Source: Periconia sp. R9002 (Eukaryota; Ascomycota; Dothideomycetes; Pleosporales; Periconiaceae). Taken from it: a stretch of DNA of 64,000 nucleotides. How positions within the stretch are numbered: position 1 is the first letter of the stretch; each line of letters opens with the position of its first letter. The translations under genes and the position numbers were made by a program. Below, piece by piece: positions 1 through 10,508 of this stretch. Below the pieces are notes generated by a model. That model did no database searches and was not told where the DNA came from. It saw only the letters and a list, made by a program, of their open reading frames with translations. The DNA is taken from contig JAMAHW010000029.1 of assembly GCA_023627715.1 (NCBI GenBank), positions 62,001 to 126,000 on the forward strand. The letters run 5' to 3'.

Positions 1-963
1 GCAATCCAATACAACAGCGTGATGTGTGCTGTCAAGCTTTCCTTTGTCTGGTCGCTCCAACGCCTCCAATCCAGCAACAAATACATCGCCGTTTCTCTCT
101 GGACCATTCAAGCGTTAAACCTCACCTACGGGATCGTCGGCACGCTTCTGAACGCATTCCCCTGCACTCCGCTCGCAAAGCATTTTGATGATTCTATCCC
201 GGGGCACTGCATCGACCCCTTCAAACTCGTCATAGGATGTATCTCCAGCGTGCTCATTACCGACCTGATGGTCCTCGTGATGCCGACGTGGATCATCTAC
301 GACTTGAAAATGAGCCTGCGCAGACGAATCCTCAGCATCGCGTTTCTGAGCATGGGAGGCATAGTGATTATCGTGGGGATCCTGCGCGCCATCTGGCTGA
401 CGAACATCTTCAAGGGCGTGTACAAGTCGCATTCGGTAGAGTCGGCGTATAGCTCCATCGAGGCGAATGTCGCGATCATTGGCGCGTCCGGGCCGACGGT
501 GAAGTATGTCTTTGGACTCGTGTTTCCGTGTTTGAGGTCGCGGGATGGACAGAGGTCGACTGCGAAGGGATCGGGCGCGGGTCAGGGGTACGGTTCTGCG
601 TCGACGACGGCGGGGGCGGCGAGATCGAGTCGTCGTCTATCGAAGTACCAAGGTCTTTCGGGGTATAATGATCTGAGTGACTCGGATTCGGTACATCGCA
701 GAGACGAAGGGATTGAGATGAAGAATGGGACCGGGAATTGGAAGTCTAGGGGTGGCGAAGGAGACGTGAGGATAGACGAGCGGCGGATGGGCGGGTTCGG
801 ATTTGTGACTGATGGGATCGTCAAGACGGTGGACTGGTCCGTTAGCTCGGTACAAAATTCGTCTACTCGACGTGGTTCGAGTGTTGGTCCTTCGCGGTCG
901 ACGGAAAGAGGCGTGGTACGTTCTTCCAGGTACGAAGTAGTATCAAGACACCACGTGGTGTAG
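1..963 (+). CDS. Fungal rhodopsin-domain (SAT4/PTH11-like) integral membrane protein, 5' partial
   Basis: The reading frame is open from base 1, so the N-terminal half lies outside the window; about 320 residues are visible. The first 180 contain four or five hydrophobic segments, a conserved-looking short loop with Cys and Gly (FPCTPLAKHF, PGHCIDPFK) and a final segment ending in VFGLVFPCLRSR. This arrangement matches the C-terminal part of the seven-helix fungal rhodopsin domain found in PTH11-like receptors and SAT4-like proteins. The remaining ~140 residues form a Ser/Gly/Arg-rich cytoplasmic tail, as is usual for this family. The ligand and function are unknown; PTH11 itself acts in surface sensing, but most relatives are uncharacterised. 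The gene converges on the ankyrin gene, with 532 bp between stop codons. Confidence 0.8.
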   Translation, partial: AIQYNSVMCAVKLSFVWSLQRLQSSNKYIAVSLWTIQALNLTYGIVGTLLNAFPCTPLAKHFDDSIPGHCIDPFKLVIGCISSVLITDLMVLVMPTWIIYDLKMSLRRRILSIAFLSMGGIVIIVGILRAIWLTNIFKGVYKSHSVESAYSSIEANVAIIGASGPTVKYVFGLVFPCLRSRDGQRSTAKGSGAGQGYGSASTTAGAARSSRRLSKYQGLSGYNDLSDSDSVHRRDEGIEMKNGTGNWKSRGGEGDVRIDERRMGGFGFVTDGIVKTVDWSVSSVQNSSTRRGSSVGPSRSTERGVVRSSRYEVVSRHHVV

Positions 964-1495
964 CATTTTGAGACTTTCATCACTCATTGTATCACCCCTG
1001 GTTGAGTTAAGCTGACTTTGTACCCGCGAATTTTAGGTACTGCCGGCGAACGTCATCTGAGCTTTTACTCCTTTCTTCTTGATTAGCACGTGGGCATATT
1101 TCTCAGAAGGCTGAATGGATGAAAGTATTCATGGTACAAGCTTAATTAGATGGGTAATGGGGGGTGGTTGGCTCTGCAAAGGTACATAGCCATCACACTA
1201 CCCCCAAGTAAACAAAACAAAAGGAAAAGTCGGGTATCGCGTGTCTCTCTACTTCCATCTCCAGAGACTAATGCAAAGCGCAAGTAACATTACAAATGAA
1301 AATAACCAAACAAGAGGGCAGAACCCCACTTGAAACCATAAAAAACCCTCCATATGCAGCAACGTTTTTCCAAAAAAAGAACAAAAGTACGTATAAAGAT
1401 AGTGCAAGGAGAATACGACAAGTGACAACCGTGGTAAAGATACCACCTTTCGACTTTTTCAAGGGGTATCTTCCAGTTTTCCGCATTTCTCGCCA
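964..1495. other. Intergenic, between convergent genes
   Basis: This holds the 3' flanks of the rhodopsin-domain gene and the ankyrin gene. Small overlapping ORFs of 60-70 codons on both strands at about 1250-1499 look like chance: they have no family signature and pair antisense to each other. Confidence 0.6.
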
Positions 1496-3438
1496 TTAAA
1501 TCAAACCCAAAACGCTCAGTCCTTTCCCCCTCCTCTCTCCACCTTGTCCGGCGCTCTCTCCCTGTACTTCCCCCCCTGCGCCATGAGCCATTAGTAATTC
1601 CACCATGGCGCTTCTCTCTCTACTGTCCAGACCAGCCGTGGCTCTCAGAGGGCTTCCAAGACCTGGCGCTTCTTTATCGACATCGGCACCCATTTCTAAT
1701 AGCCACTTGGCGATATGATACGCACCCGGTGTTCTAACGGCAAGATGAAGTGGGGTTTCTCCATTAGCATTAGGCGTGTCAACGGCCATGATAATGGAGG
1801 ATGGTGGCGTGAGGGTGAACGTGGGTAATGTATGGAAATTGGTACCGGGAGATGTGGGAGAAAGGGGTGGAGCAGCAGCGAGCGAGAGGAGGTATTGTAG
1901 GTTCTCAAGCTGACGGCCCAGCACTGCAGCATGGAGTGTCGAGTAGTACGAGTTGCGTGCTACTTTTGTACAGTCTGCGCCGTAATCGATGAGCGTTTTT
2001 AAAACGTCGGTGGAGAACTCATAAGCGGCGCGGATGACTAGGGTTCCGAACTCGGGATGGACTACATTAGGGTTTGCGCCTTCGAAGAAAATGCGCTCAA
2101 CGTTTACGGCGGTTGTGGTGCGCGGGATGTCGCGGAGTTTGCGGTCGATAGTCAGGCGTTGGATCCGACTAAGCTGTTTGCGCATGTCCTTTGCGATGGC
2201 GATTTTATCGTTCGTGAGATTCTGATGGATAATGGATATTTCGGTTGTGGTAGTATACTGGGTTAGGCGATTGAGTTTGGATTTGGACTGCGAGGTTTGG
2301 GTTTGCGAAGGAGAGGGCTGCGGTTGGGACATCATCTGAGACGAGTCGATCCGTGTATGGAAGACATCTTTGATATTGTTGGTGGGACCTGATGAATGGG
2401 TCCGGGTTCCAGAGGTGGTGCTTTCGGCGTAAAATGTTTCTCTTGATTGCGTGCTCGCTTTTCGTTCTCTGCTCCTCTCTCTACTGCTTTCTCTGCTCCC
2501 TTCTCTACTCCTGGATCTGTGGCTAGAACGGGGATCGGACAGGGTAAGAGCATCTGGCGGAAGGGTAGGCGAAAGGAGTTTCTGCGAAAGTACGTTTGAT
2601 ATCCAAGCTCCAATTCCCCCAGAGGAAGATTCGACGGTTGCAGGAAGAGGTGGAGGGGCCTCGCTAGTGGTACGCGGTTGATCACCAGCTTCAGGTTCCA
2701 AGGAATCGGATCGAGAGTCGGACCGCTTAATCTCATCGTCGGCCACTTGTTCTTCGGAGATAAGTTTAATGCAAGTTCGAAGCTTGTCGAACGAAGCATA
2801 TAAGGTGGGATATCGACCTTCGGTCAGTGCCTCAATCTGCTCGCGTTCTACATATATTCTTCTCAATACCGAGCTTTCAGGGCTAGAAGAGCTTCCATCT
2901 AAGCGCAACCTCTTCGCTGGTGAAGTTGTCAAATGTTGGGTGGAATCGCCGCGCAAGCTGAACTGGTGTAAGCACAGGGGGAAATCGCCAAGATGGGTCG
3001 CACTCACAGCACGACAACATCGAGCATGAGATCCAGAGTTGACCTCATGGCCTCCAAATCCTGTCGTATACATTGCATGCCTCCCTCCTCAAAAATGTGC
3101 CATGCTTCGCCCTGAGGACCTCCTGCGGCAAGCCGTATGAGGGGTTTGTGCAACTCCGTTATGGATGTATGGCAACAATCTAGAAAGCCAGATACAGTTT
3201 CGACCAGGAGCGGAGGAAAAGGAATGTCCTTTGCTGAAAAGTCATCGCGCGTAATGTCCAGGGACAACTTGATAGCGAGAAGATCGGCATTGACGGCGTT
3301 GATGTAATGTCGACAATCGCGAAGCTGTCGCGCAAAACTGGTGGCATCGAGTATGATCTGTAAACAAGGACAAGTCAGCGACCACGACCACCAACATGAG
3401 CTTCATCACTTTCGTACCTGAGCAATGGCCGAGCTCAT
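1496..3438 (-). CDS. Ankyrin-repeat protein with an RS/RE-rich central region
   Basis: Three exons are inferred: 3438..3418, 3357..3008 and 2957..1496, giving 610 aa. The start ATG encodes MSSAIAQ in a 21-nt first exon followed by a GTACGA donor. The second exon ends before GTGAGT, and the third begins after TTCAG. The N-terminal ~150 residues resemble the helical N-terminal domain common in fungal ankyrin and STAND-type proteins. A middle stretch is rich in Ser-Arg and Arg-Glu dipeptides (SRSREGSRESSRERSRERK). The C-terminal ~220 residues carry about four ankyrin units, including TLHAAVLGRQLENLQYLL and GETPLHLAVRTPGAYHIAKW. Such proteins usually act as protein-binding scaffolds. The biological role is unknown; the RS-like region makes nuclear or RNA-related roles possible, but this is inference. 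Confidence 0.8.
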
Positions 3439-5290
3439 AGCAACGCACCGCGCTGCTATGTTACTAGGCGCAGGCATCGCGTCCTATACTATTCGAAAAC
3501 TCGCTCCTAGCGGCATGAGAATGTTGCGGTAAAGAGACGATGTAGGGGTGTGTGCAAGAGAAGAAGCTACAAAGTTAGAGAAGAAAGTTGTTGGGAATTG
3601 TGCAAGAGGATCGGTGGACTTCGGCCCTCATGCTCAGACTCGAGCTCTCGCACTGAAACATACGGACATCCGAGCACAACAAAGGTGATGAAGCGCTGAC
3701 GGCCTTCACAGAAAAGAGATCGACGGAATTAATCCTATTCCCCACGGAGCCATACGCCGCCCGCGCATAATCGCCAAGGGGGCGCAGTCGTTCAAGGACT
3801 AGCGAATGGGACAGAAACCAGATAAAACGCATGCATAGTAAGGCACTACACCCCACAGACGAAACGTGTAGCCGCCCTTACTTCGTATTCATCTGTTTTT
3901 AAATGATGAAGTGGATATCCTCAAGACAGAGAGAGAAAGAAAAAGGGACATGGCAACCGGATCGCCGCAGGTCCATCAGTAAGGCTGAAGGATTGGTGCG
4001 TGATTGGGCCGGTCTTCGACTGGCGCAAGCCGGGCGGTGGCTCCACGATTCGCGCGCCCAAAGATTAGCTGGCGATCCGTTACTGCGCGTGTCCCGATTC
4101 GGCTGGTGAGGCTTTGGGATCGGGTGGTTTCAAATGTTGAGTATCGTCAAGGGGACACAGAAAGTGGAGGTTTGAATTGGTGACAAGTGTACGATGGAGC
4201 GAGAATGATGGGGAGAAGCTTTAACCTTACTAAGCTCTTCCAGATGGAAAAAAACACCCCATTTCGGGCTGGCGTACCTTATCCCCTCTGTCAACTTTCC
4301 TAGTCGGTGCTAGCGGGGATCCGGTGACATTACTCCTGACCTGACTGGAACTGGACTTACATTAGGGTTCAGTGCGCTTTCAGTGACATCGAAGGCACAT
4401 TGTACCTAGTTACACAACTACACTCGTTCCTACACCGGTCCGATACTTCACTGCTACTCCCTTGCACAAAGTGCGCGAATGGCCGCGTACTGTCCCTCCA
4501 CTGCCCCACCAAGGGCAAAACCATCTCTGTAAACCTACAAGGGGCGTATGGCAAATGGCCGGTACCGGGAAGCCGACGAGACTATGTTCCGTAGCGTAAG
4601 GTAGCTCCATTCAGGCTTAATAAAAGTTTCGCTGCCATCATCAGCATTGCTAAGCTTATGTATCCCGCTCAAATCTGACAAAGCGTCAGGTGGGATGAGA
4701 TAAATCTCCGTGGAGGGTAAACGAGAGGATCCAGAAATGGAAAAAGAAGCCATCGTCATTATTTGTCTACTTCTACCAATATTGCGGGCTAGTGTGAGTA
4801 TTTGGTGGAGAAGGGGTCAGGTACAGTGTTTGGATTCACGGAATTACTACGCCATCAGCTTCAGCAAAACAAAATATCAATTAACGAGGCGAAAAGGAAT
4901 ATCAAGCAGTATGTGGGACAAAGGGGCATTGTAAGAAGTATTTTTTTTGTCTATGGTCATGTATCATCATTCGTGCCTATAACTCATTCTTCATGCACGC
5001 AGCTTGTCGCGAGGATCCAAAAATCCCCCTTAGGCATTCAGTCGATCATCCGTTCGTCCAACAAACCGCCATCCATGACATCGTGGGTCCTCACCGTCTC
5101 TTCTCCTGATTTTCGCGCGGTTTGGTTCCTTGACCGGAAACCCTAGCGTGTCCTTCCCGAAAAATGAAACCGCGCAAAAAACAAAAGTGCACTTAGTTTC
5201 TCGATACCCACTCAAGAGGCGGGACTTGTACTACTGTCCAACTCCACAACGCGCTTCAGATTCTCTTGGGTGGCCTGACCTGGCTTCGTC
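3439..5290. other. Intergenic, nothing supported
   Basis: About 1.85 kb separates the ankyrin start from the end of the next minus-strand gene. Only short ORFs (under 115 codons) occur, with no recognisable protein signature, tRNA or repeat. It must hold the promoter of the ankyrin gene and the 3' flank of the downstream gene. Confidence 0.5.
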
Positions 5291-7747
5291 TTAGAAAAAG
5301 TTGTAGTCGGTGCTCACATTGGGGGATCCTAGACCCCGATCCTTGCGGGGGAAGAAGTGCTTGTTGTATGTGTGGAAGGGATGAGAGAAATTCCGAGGGC
5401 TCTCAGCATTGGTATCAACGCCAGCACTATTGCCATTGCCAGGGTTCGTATCCTTCAACTCATCACTATACCGCTGAACATCCGGTGAGCCTTTCGGATG
5501 CAGATACTCCGCTCTATCCACTGAGTTCGCCATCACCGGAAGATTATCTCCATGCTCACCATTGTACTTGAAGTCGCCGCCGCCATGCATACTAAGCGCA
5601 AGGTGCGCCCGAATGTTCTCCCTTGAAACAATCCGCTCGTGCATGATTGGAGAAAGCGAAAAAGATGGCGGAGCCGCGTTTGCCTGTCCACCGTGAACAG
5701 TAGAAGAGCGTACAAGGGATGTGTTGTGGAAGGGGGACCTAGTCGGAGTGGTTGGATAGGAGGGGTTGCTGTTGCCACTGGCAGTGCTCATGCGGACCGA
5801 TTGAGCGCGTCGAGGGTTCTTCGGCGGGATGGAAGGAGGTGGGCCCTCATAGAAAGGATCGTTCTCGTCGTTGAATGCGGTGTGCGTTGGGGACAGGAGC
5901 GATGCACTGGGTGACCAAGTGTTGGGCGAAATCGCGTCTTCTGGGATCGACTCCACTGGTGGAGCAACGATCCGGGTCCTATGAAAGGAGGGTAAGGTTT
6001 CGAGGGTTCGATTTATCTCACTAAGAACCAAGTCAGTCTGAATATCCTCTGTGAGTCGTTGCACTTGAGCCAGACGCTCTCGCATCCGCTGCTCAAAGAA
6101 GGAGGTTTGGGGGGATTCTTCGTACTCATTATCTTCGTCACTTGCGAACGAGGTGGGTGAAATGATATTTTCATCAAACCGGCGAGCACCATTGAAGAGA
6201 GGCTCAGGGATGGCGCTTGATGGGGCCATCGTGGAGTATACGGAAGCGTCATCGTCGTCGTCTCCTAGCGTTGGGCCATCTCGCGAAGCCGGTTTGTCCT
6301 CCTCTGTGAATGGATTACGATTTCGAATCGTCGAATAGAGCTCATCAGTTGACTTACTTGCTAATGGAGAGCTGGCAAATGCAGGGACTGGTTTGGTCAA
6401 GACCTGCTCATCCTCTGTAGCAACGTTCTGAACTGTTGTTAACGTATCCTCACTTGCGTTGGGAAATCCACGGGGAAAATCGAGAACACGAGTAAGTCCA
6501 TGATCAGGGCTCTTTAATGGTTGACCAGGATCGACTTCCGTGTACCCATACATTCCAAAGGGTACAATCTTCAACGTTTTCTTCTTGCCCTTGTCCTTGG
6601 CTCCCGCATCATTAACGATTGGAGGGGGGAACACAAGTGGTACAGGTGAACGGTCTCCCCCGAAAGAATCATAACTAGCAGTGTTATGAGCGAGTGACAG
6701 CTTAGCAGCAGCGTTGGCAGCTGCGGCATCATCGAGACCTTGACAACCGAACATAGGAGTTTCTGGTCGAGGTGTTTTCTTCTCTTTCGAACGCTCCTTC
6801 TGCTCAATGATCCAGTCCTTCACGTTCTGTCGGAACTTGGGTCGCTCTACGACGCCTCCATACTTCTCGGTTATGTTCCGCAATTCTGAGTCCACCTCGG
6901 CAATATCGTCATTTGTGACTGTCTCTTGCTCGCACACGGGTTCAAGTCGAGCCGAAGAGAGAGGGGGACTTCCGCTGATGCGTGCTCCATTTTTCGCGAA
7001 AGACGCAACGCGCACAGCCATAGTGGCGCCCTGAGGGAATGCAACACCGCTAGGCGCCCTATCCTCGACAAAGTTCGCGAGACGACCGTAATACTTGCGA
7101 CCCTGAGTATTATATGAATCTCGTACAGCAGTGACAATGGGTAACAACACCTTTTCCCAGGCTACGCAGATATTCTGCAGCTCAAAGTAGCGGAAGCCAT
7201 AGGGATTGCGGGTCGCACCGACCTTGAACTCTTGGAGTAGCCATGAATACAGCAGCTTCTCGTACTCTGCCTGGGTCCAGTTGGATTGATCGAACCTATC
7301 AGCTTTTGTCAGTCGCTTTTCGTACTCTGCCTTTGTCCATTCGGATTGATCGAACCTGCCATATTGCAACTCATCGCTGGTGTAACTATGCGAATTCTCA
7401 TCGGCACGAGCATCGTACCGCATACCGCCGCTCATGAAGTGCGTGTAAAACCACACAATATCGGCTTTGCTAATCGTAGAGGCGGCTGGATCAGTAGTGG
7501 AAGCGGAGGCGGCTGCGACCTGGGAACGCACCAGGAGGTACGTATCGCGGTAGTGGCACCATGGCTTTAGAAAGGCCTCAAGGGCGAGGAAGTGATTTTC
7601 GAGGCCTTCGAGGTCGCGAATATTCAAGAGGGAGAGTGCCTCGCGGAGCTCAGGCGTGACCTTGTCTTTGCCGCCAGACGTGAGGAGGCCGCGAAAGCGA
7701 AGGCTTGGTTGGGAGCGCATTTTCGTAAGACGACGTGGGCTATGCAT
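5291..7747 (-). CDS. Large conserved-looking hypothetical protein
   Basis: A single long frame of 818 codons encodes a protein I do not recognise. The N-terminal ~280 residues look folded and globular, with many aromatic residues (FLKPWCHYRDTYLLVRSQ; NPYGFRYFELQNICVAWEK). The C-terminal ~540 residues are low-complexity, rich in Ser, Pro, Asp and Glu, and probably disordered. No signal peptide or membrane segment is evident. The start at 7747 is the first Met of the frame; a second Met nine codons downstream (7720) is equally possible. A 60-bp tandem duplication at 7296-7355 may be a retained intron; removing it gives a 798-residue protein in the same frame (see findings). Confidence 0.75.
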   Translation of the reverse strand: MHSPRRLTKMRSQPSLRFRGLLTSGGKDKVTPELREALSLLNIRDLEGLENHFLALEAFLKPWCHYRDTYLLVRSQVAAASASTTDPAASTISKADIVWFYTHFMSGGMRYDARADENSHSYTSDELQYGRFDQSEWTKAEYEKRLTKADRFDQSNWTQAEYEKLLYSWLLQEFKVGATRNPYGFRYFELQNICVAWEKVLLPIVTAVRDSYNTQGRKYYGRLANFVEDRAPSGVAFPQGATMAVRVASFAKNGARISGSPPLSSARLEPVCEQETVTNDDIAEVDSELRNITEKYGGVVERPKFRQNVKDWIIEQKERSKEKKTPRPETPMFGCQGLDDAAAANAAAKLSLAHNTASYDSFGGDRSPVPLVFPPPIVNDAGAKDKGKKKTLKIVPFGMYGYTEVDPGQPLKSPDHGLTRVLDFPRGFPNASEDTLTTVQNVATEDEQVLTKPVPAFASSPLASKSTDELYSTIRNRNPFTEEDKPASRDGPTLGDDDDDASVYSTMAPSSAIPEPLFNGARRFDENIISPTSFASDEDNEYEESPQTSFFEQRMRERLAQVQRLTEDIQTDLVLSEINRTLETLPSFHRTRIVAPPVESIPEDAISPNTWSPSASLLSPTHTAFNDENDPFYEGPPPSIPPKNPRRAQSVRMSTASGNSNPSYPTTPTRSPFHNTSLVRSSTVHGGQANAAPPSFSLSPIMHERIVSRENIRAHLALSMHGGGDFKYNGEHGDNLPVMANSVDRAEYLHPKGSPDVQRYSDELKDTNPGNGNSAGVDTNAESPRNFSHPFHTYNKHFFPRKDRGLGSPNVSTDYNFF
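7261..7357 (-). repeat. 60-bp-period tandem duplication within the hypothetical gene
   Basis: The 37-bp segments at 7261-7297 and 7321-7357 match at 33 of 37 positions with a period of exactly 60 bp. In protein they read RFDQSEWTKAEYEK and RFDQSNWTQAEYEK. The duplicated unit begins with AG|GT on the coding strand at both boundaries, so the 7355..7296 interval has the ends of a spliceosomal intron. Confidence 0.85.
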
Positions 7748-8168
7748 TTTGCGATTGACCTGCGACGGTTCACGCGAAGGAGAAGAGAGGTTGCAAGTGT
7801 TTCTCTCAAGACGAAAGTGTGGTGGGTTGAGAGGAGGTGCAGGGCGTGGCGCTAGTCGCAGGTTGTGCTCGTCGGGAGTGAGCGTGGTGAGTGAGTGAAG
7901 TGAAAAACGATTGATTTAATAGAAGTGGGCGGGGTGGTATGTGAATACACACGCATTCGATGAGAATAAACAGTGAAACTGCAAACAAACAGAGGCCAAT
8001 GGTGAATTTTACATTGTGCTTGTACGTGGTGTATCACTCAGTTGTGGTCAAGAAAATCATTGTTTCAAACTCAGAAATACTGTGTGATCTTGTACGCTGT
8101 AGAACCAGAATCATTCGAGTGGATGTTCATCTGGAATACATTGCGTGTTTGGGATTGCTCGTGTTTTG
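7748..8168. other. Intergenic, promoter side of the hypothetical gene
   Basis: About 420 bp lie upstream of the 818-codon gene and downstream of the next minus-strand gene. A plus-strand ORF crosses here (7960-8427) but runs antisense to coding sequence and shows no signature. Confidence 0.5.
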
Positions 8169-9668
8169 TTATATTGACAAATGTTGCAGCAAGTACGGCC
8201 AGGAGCGACGCGCCATCAGCTTGAAGAACGTTGCCACATCGTATGCCTTATTGCTCAAATCATGCCCTTGCACGCGTCTTTTATATTCATCAGTAATGCG
8301 ACATCGTTGTCTTTCCCAATTGAGCATTCTATTAAGACCGTCACTGAGAAATGCCTTCGCAAAACATTCCCCTACGCTTTCCCATATGAGTCTTTGCGAT
8401 CTCACCACGACCAAGGAAATACATTAGGTCGTCAAATCAATTGGAGAGTTCTTGGTACCTTTACCGCACCTTGGCCTAGACTTGTCCCTCATCTGTTTGA
8501 TTTTTTGGGAAGGATTCGTCACTCTATTGCGTGCATTATCCAACTGTCGTGTCTGGAATCTGTTTCGATTTGGGAGATACCCCAATTGTAAATTTGACGG
8601 AGATAGCCCAAAAAGGTCAGTCTGATAGGCTTGAATTGATGTCGCCTGTTCATTCTTTTGAGCTTCCTCTGTGGAAATGCGGTCCTTGGTATCTTCCACT
8701 TTGACTAGCTCAAATGCCTCGTATTGGCTAGTATGAAAAGCATTGCCTGGCAGATGTTGGACAGAATATTCTTGTTCAAGAACACTATCCTCATGCTTCT
8801 CCTCCCCCTGTATCTCAGCCGATATTGATCGTTTGTCTTCCCTCTTAATTTTCTTCCCTGATGGGTTGGTAGAGCTGCCGCGTGAACGCTTTCTTTTATT
8901 CCGAACCGGGTCAAAAACCTTGACAGCAGCGAGCGTATTTTTGGGGAAGTCGTTGCCTTTAGGAACTGTACTCGTCAGGTGTCCACTTTTTGTTCTAGAT
9001 ACCCTGTGGACTGCTTTCACTGCTTTCATCAAGGCTGGTATAAGAGAACTATCCTTCAGGTCCCTTACTCTACGAACATGGCCACATTGCGCAAATGCGT
9101 ACAGAACAAGAGCTTTGAAAGCGTCATGGCTGTCAGAATGCAATTCTTTAGAAGCAACATAGCCAAACGGTTCATAGAATTCAACCTGATGGTAATCTCT
9201 TGCATGAAGATCTCGGCCATGTGAACGGAGAAGCACCTCATTTGTGTTGTCGGTGTGTGTGACAATTCGGGCCCATACGGTCTCGCCCGTGCCGCCTAGT
9301 AGAGCGTCCCTTCTGTCCGTGTAGAGTGCCGCGCTTCTCAAGCGCAAACCAACGGCCAGAAACACTTGGCCATTCCATGGCGGTGAAATTCCATCATTAG
9401 CCAAACGAGTGAATCGTGAATCGTCGGTGGGTTCGTAGTTCTTGAATGTGTATGTATCACCCGCTGGCAAAGTAGCCACTGATTTTGGGCATTTTGCCGA
9501 TACTTGTCTATAAAGCGAGCGGACACTGTAGGTACCATCTACCATGGTTTCGTACCAACTTGGCTTTTTGTTTGTCAGTAGTAAATGGGAAAACGCAGAG
9601 ACTTTGGCTTACCTTAGTAGACTTAGGTAATGATGGCAAGGTGTGGCAATGCCACAATCGAGTTTCAT
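8169..9668 (-). CDS. Hypothetical nuclear-type protein; 3' end and 5' exon inferred
   Basis: The core frame 9545..8424 encodes 373 residues ending SPIDLTT before TAA. It starts MVDGTYSVRSLYRQ, has a compact N-terminal half, a bipartite basic cluster (RNKRKRSRG...GKKIKRED) suggesting a nuclear localisation signal, and a polar C-terminal half. I do not recognise the family. Two extensions are likely. Upstream, an intron 9612..9559 (GTAAGC donor, CTGAC branch, CAAG acceptor) joins an exon 9668..9613 in frame; a different acceptor would instead use a start at 9876, so the N-terminus is unresolved. Downstream, the same frame stays open after the stop to 8169, and a 69-nt interval 8469..8401 has a GTGCGG donor, CTAAT branch and AG acceptor. 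Splicing both gives 458 residues. Confidence 0.6.
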
Positions 9669-10508
9669 ATATATATGGGTTGGACCAAAAGTCGTTGCCG
9701 ATATGAGGAAGGTGAAGGTAAAAGTTTAACAGGTGCGGTGTGCTTCCCTCGAGTAGGTAGCGTGGGAAGTGTGGAAAAGACCAAGTATTTTGCCTTTCGT
9801 GAGGGATTGATGCAAGTAAATGTTGATGGATCAATATGTGATTTACTCGTCTGTGTGGTGTACAGAGTCGCCTCACATCGAAGGCTCACGTGGAGTAGCG
9901 CATCAAAAGACCGATCATGGACAGAAGCCTCTCTGCTTGGAGACAACATCTGAATGGACTCTGTAGCCGCAATATAGTTGTTCCGTGGGACGGAGATTTG
10001 TCACGTGATAGGCAACAAGCAATCCCAGGTTGGAAAGGGAAGGAACAAAGCCCTGGAGCGAAGCTAAACACGCCCAAGCGATGACCACCAAGCAACCGCC
10101 GTCACGCAACATTCTGCTTACCACTCGAACCCAATCGACGTCACCCTTCTCCCTTTCCCATCACCATTCAATCCACTTACAGTCCTCATACATTACTTCA
10201 AAGCGCCTTGTGCAGGTACGAAAAGCAAGAAGAGCCCCAGTAATACGGTCTGATACCAGCGATAGAAGCGCAACAATGAGGGCGGAAAGTTTGCAGTCAC
10301 CAGGCACATTGTCATGAATCGAACACCCACAAAAACACCCACGGATCAATTACACAACTTTCATTACTACCGACAAATGCATCAGGCGCTACGTTACTCG
10401 GCTAACATTACACACATATCAGGCTCAGGGCATCAAGAAAACGGAAACTTCGCTTCCGCAATAACGAAGAACACTCGGACAGAAAACAGAGAGTTAGACA
10501 AGACTCTT
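9669..10508. other. Intergenic, nothing supported
   Basis: About 840 bp lie between the hypothetical gene start and the PTR2 stop. Short ORFs on both strands overlap each other without family signatures. If the alternative start at 9876 is right, about 200 bp of this belongs to the gene on the left. Confidence 0.5.

Noticed and set aside
7960..8427. 155-codon plus-strand ORF
   Set aside because: It lies antisense to the protein-like 3' extension of the neighbouring gene and has no recognisable domain.
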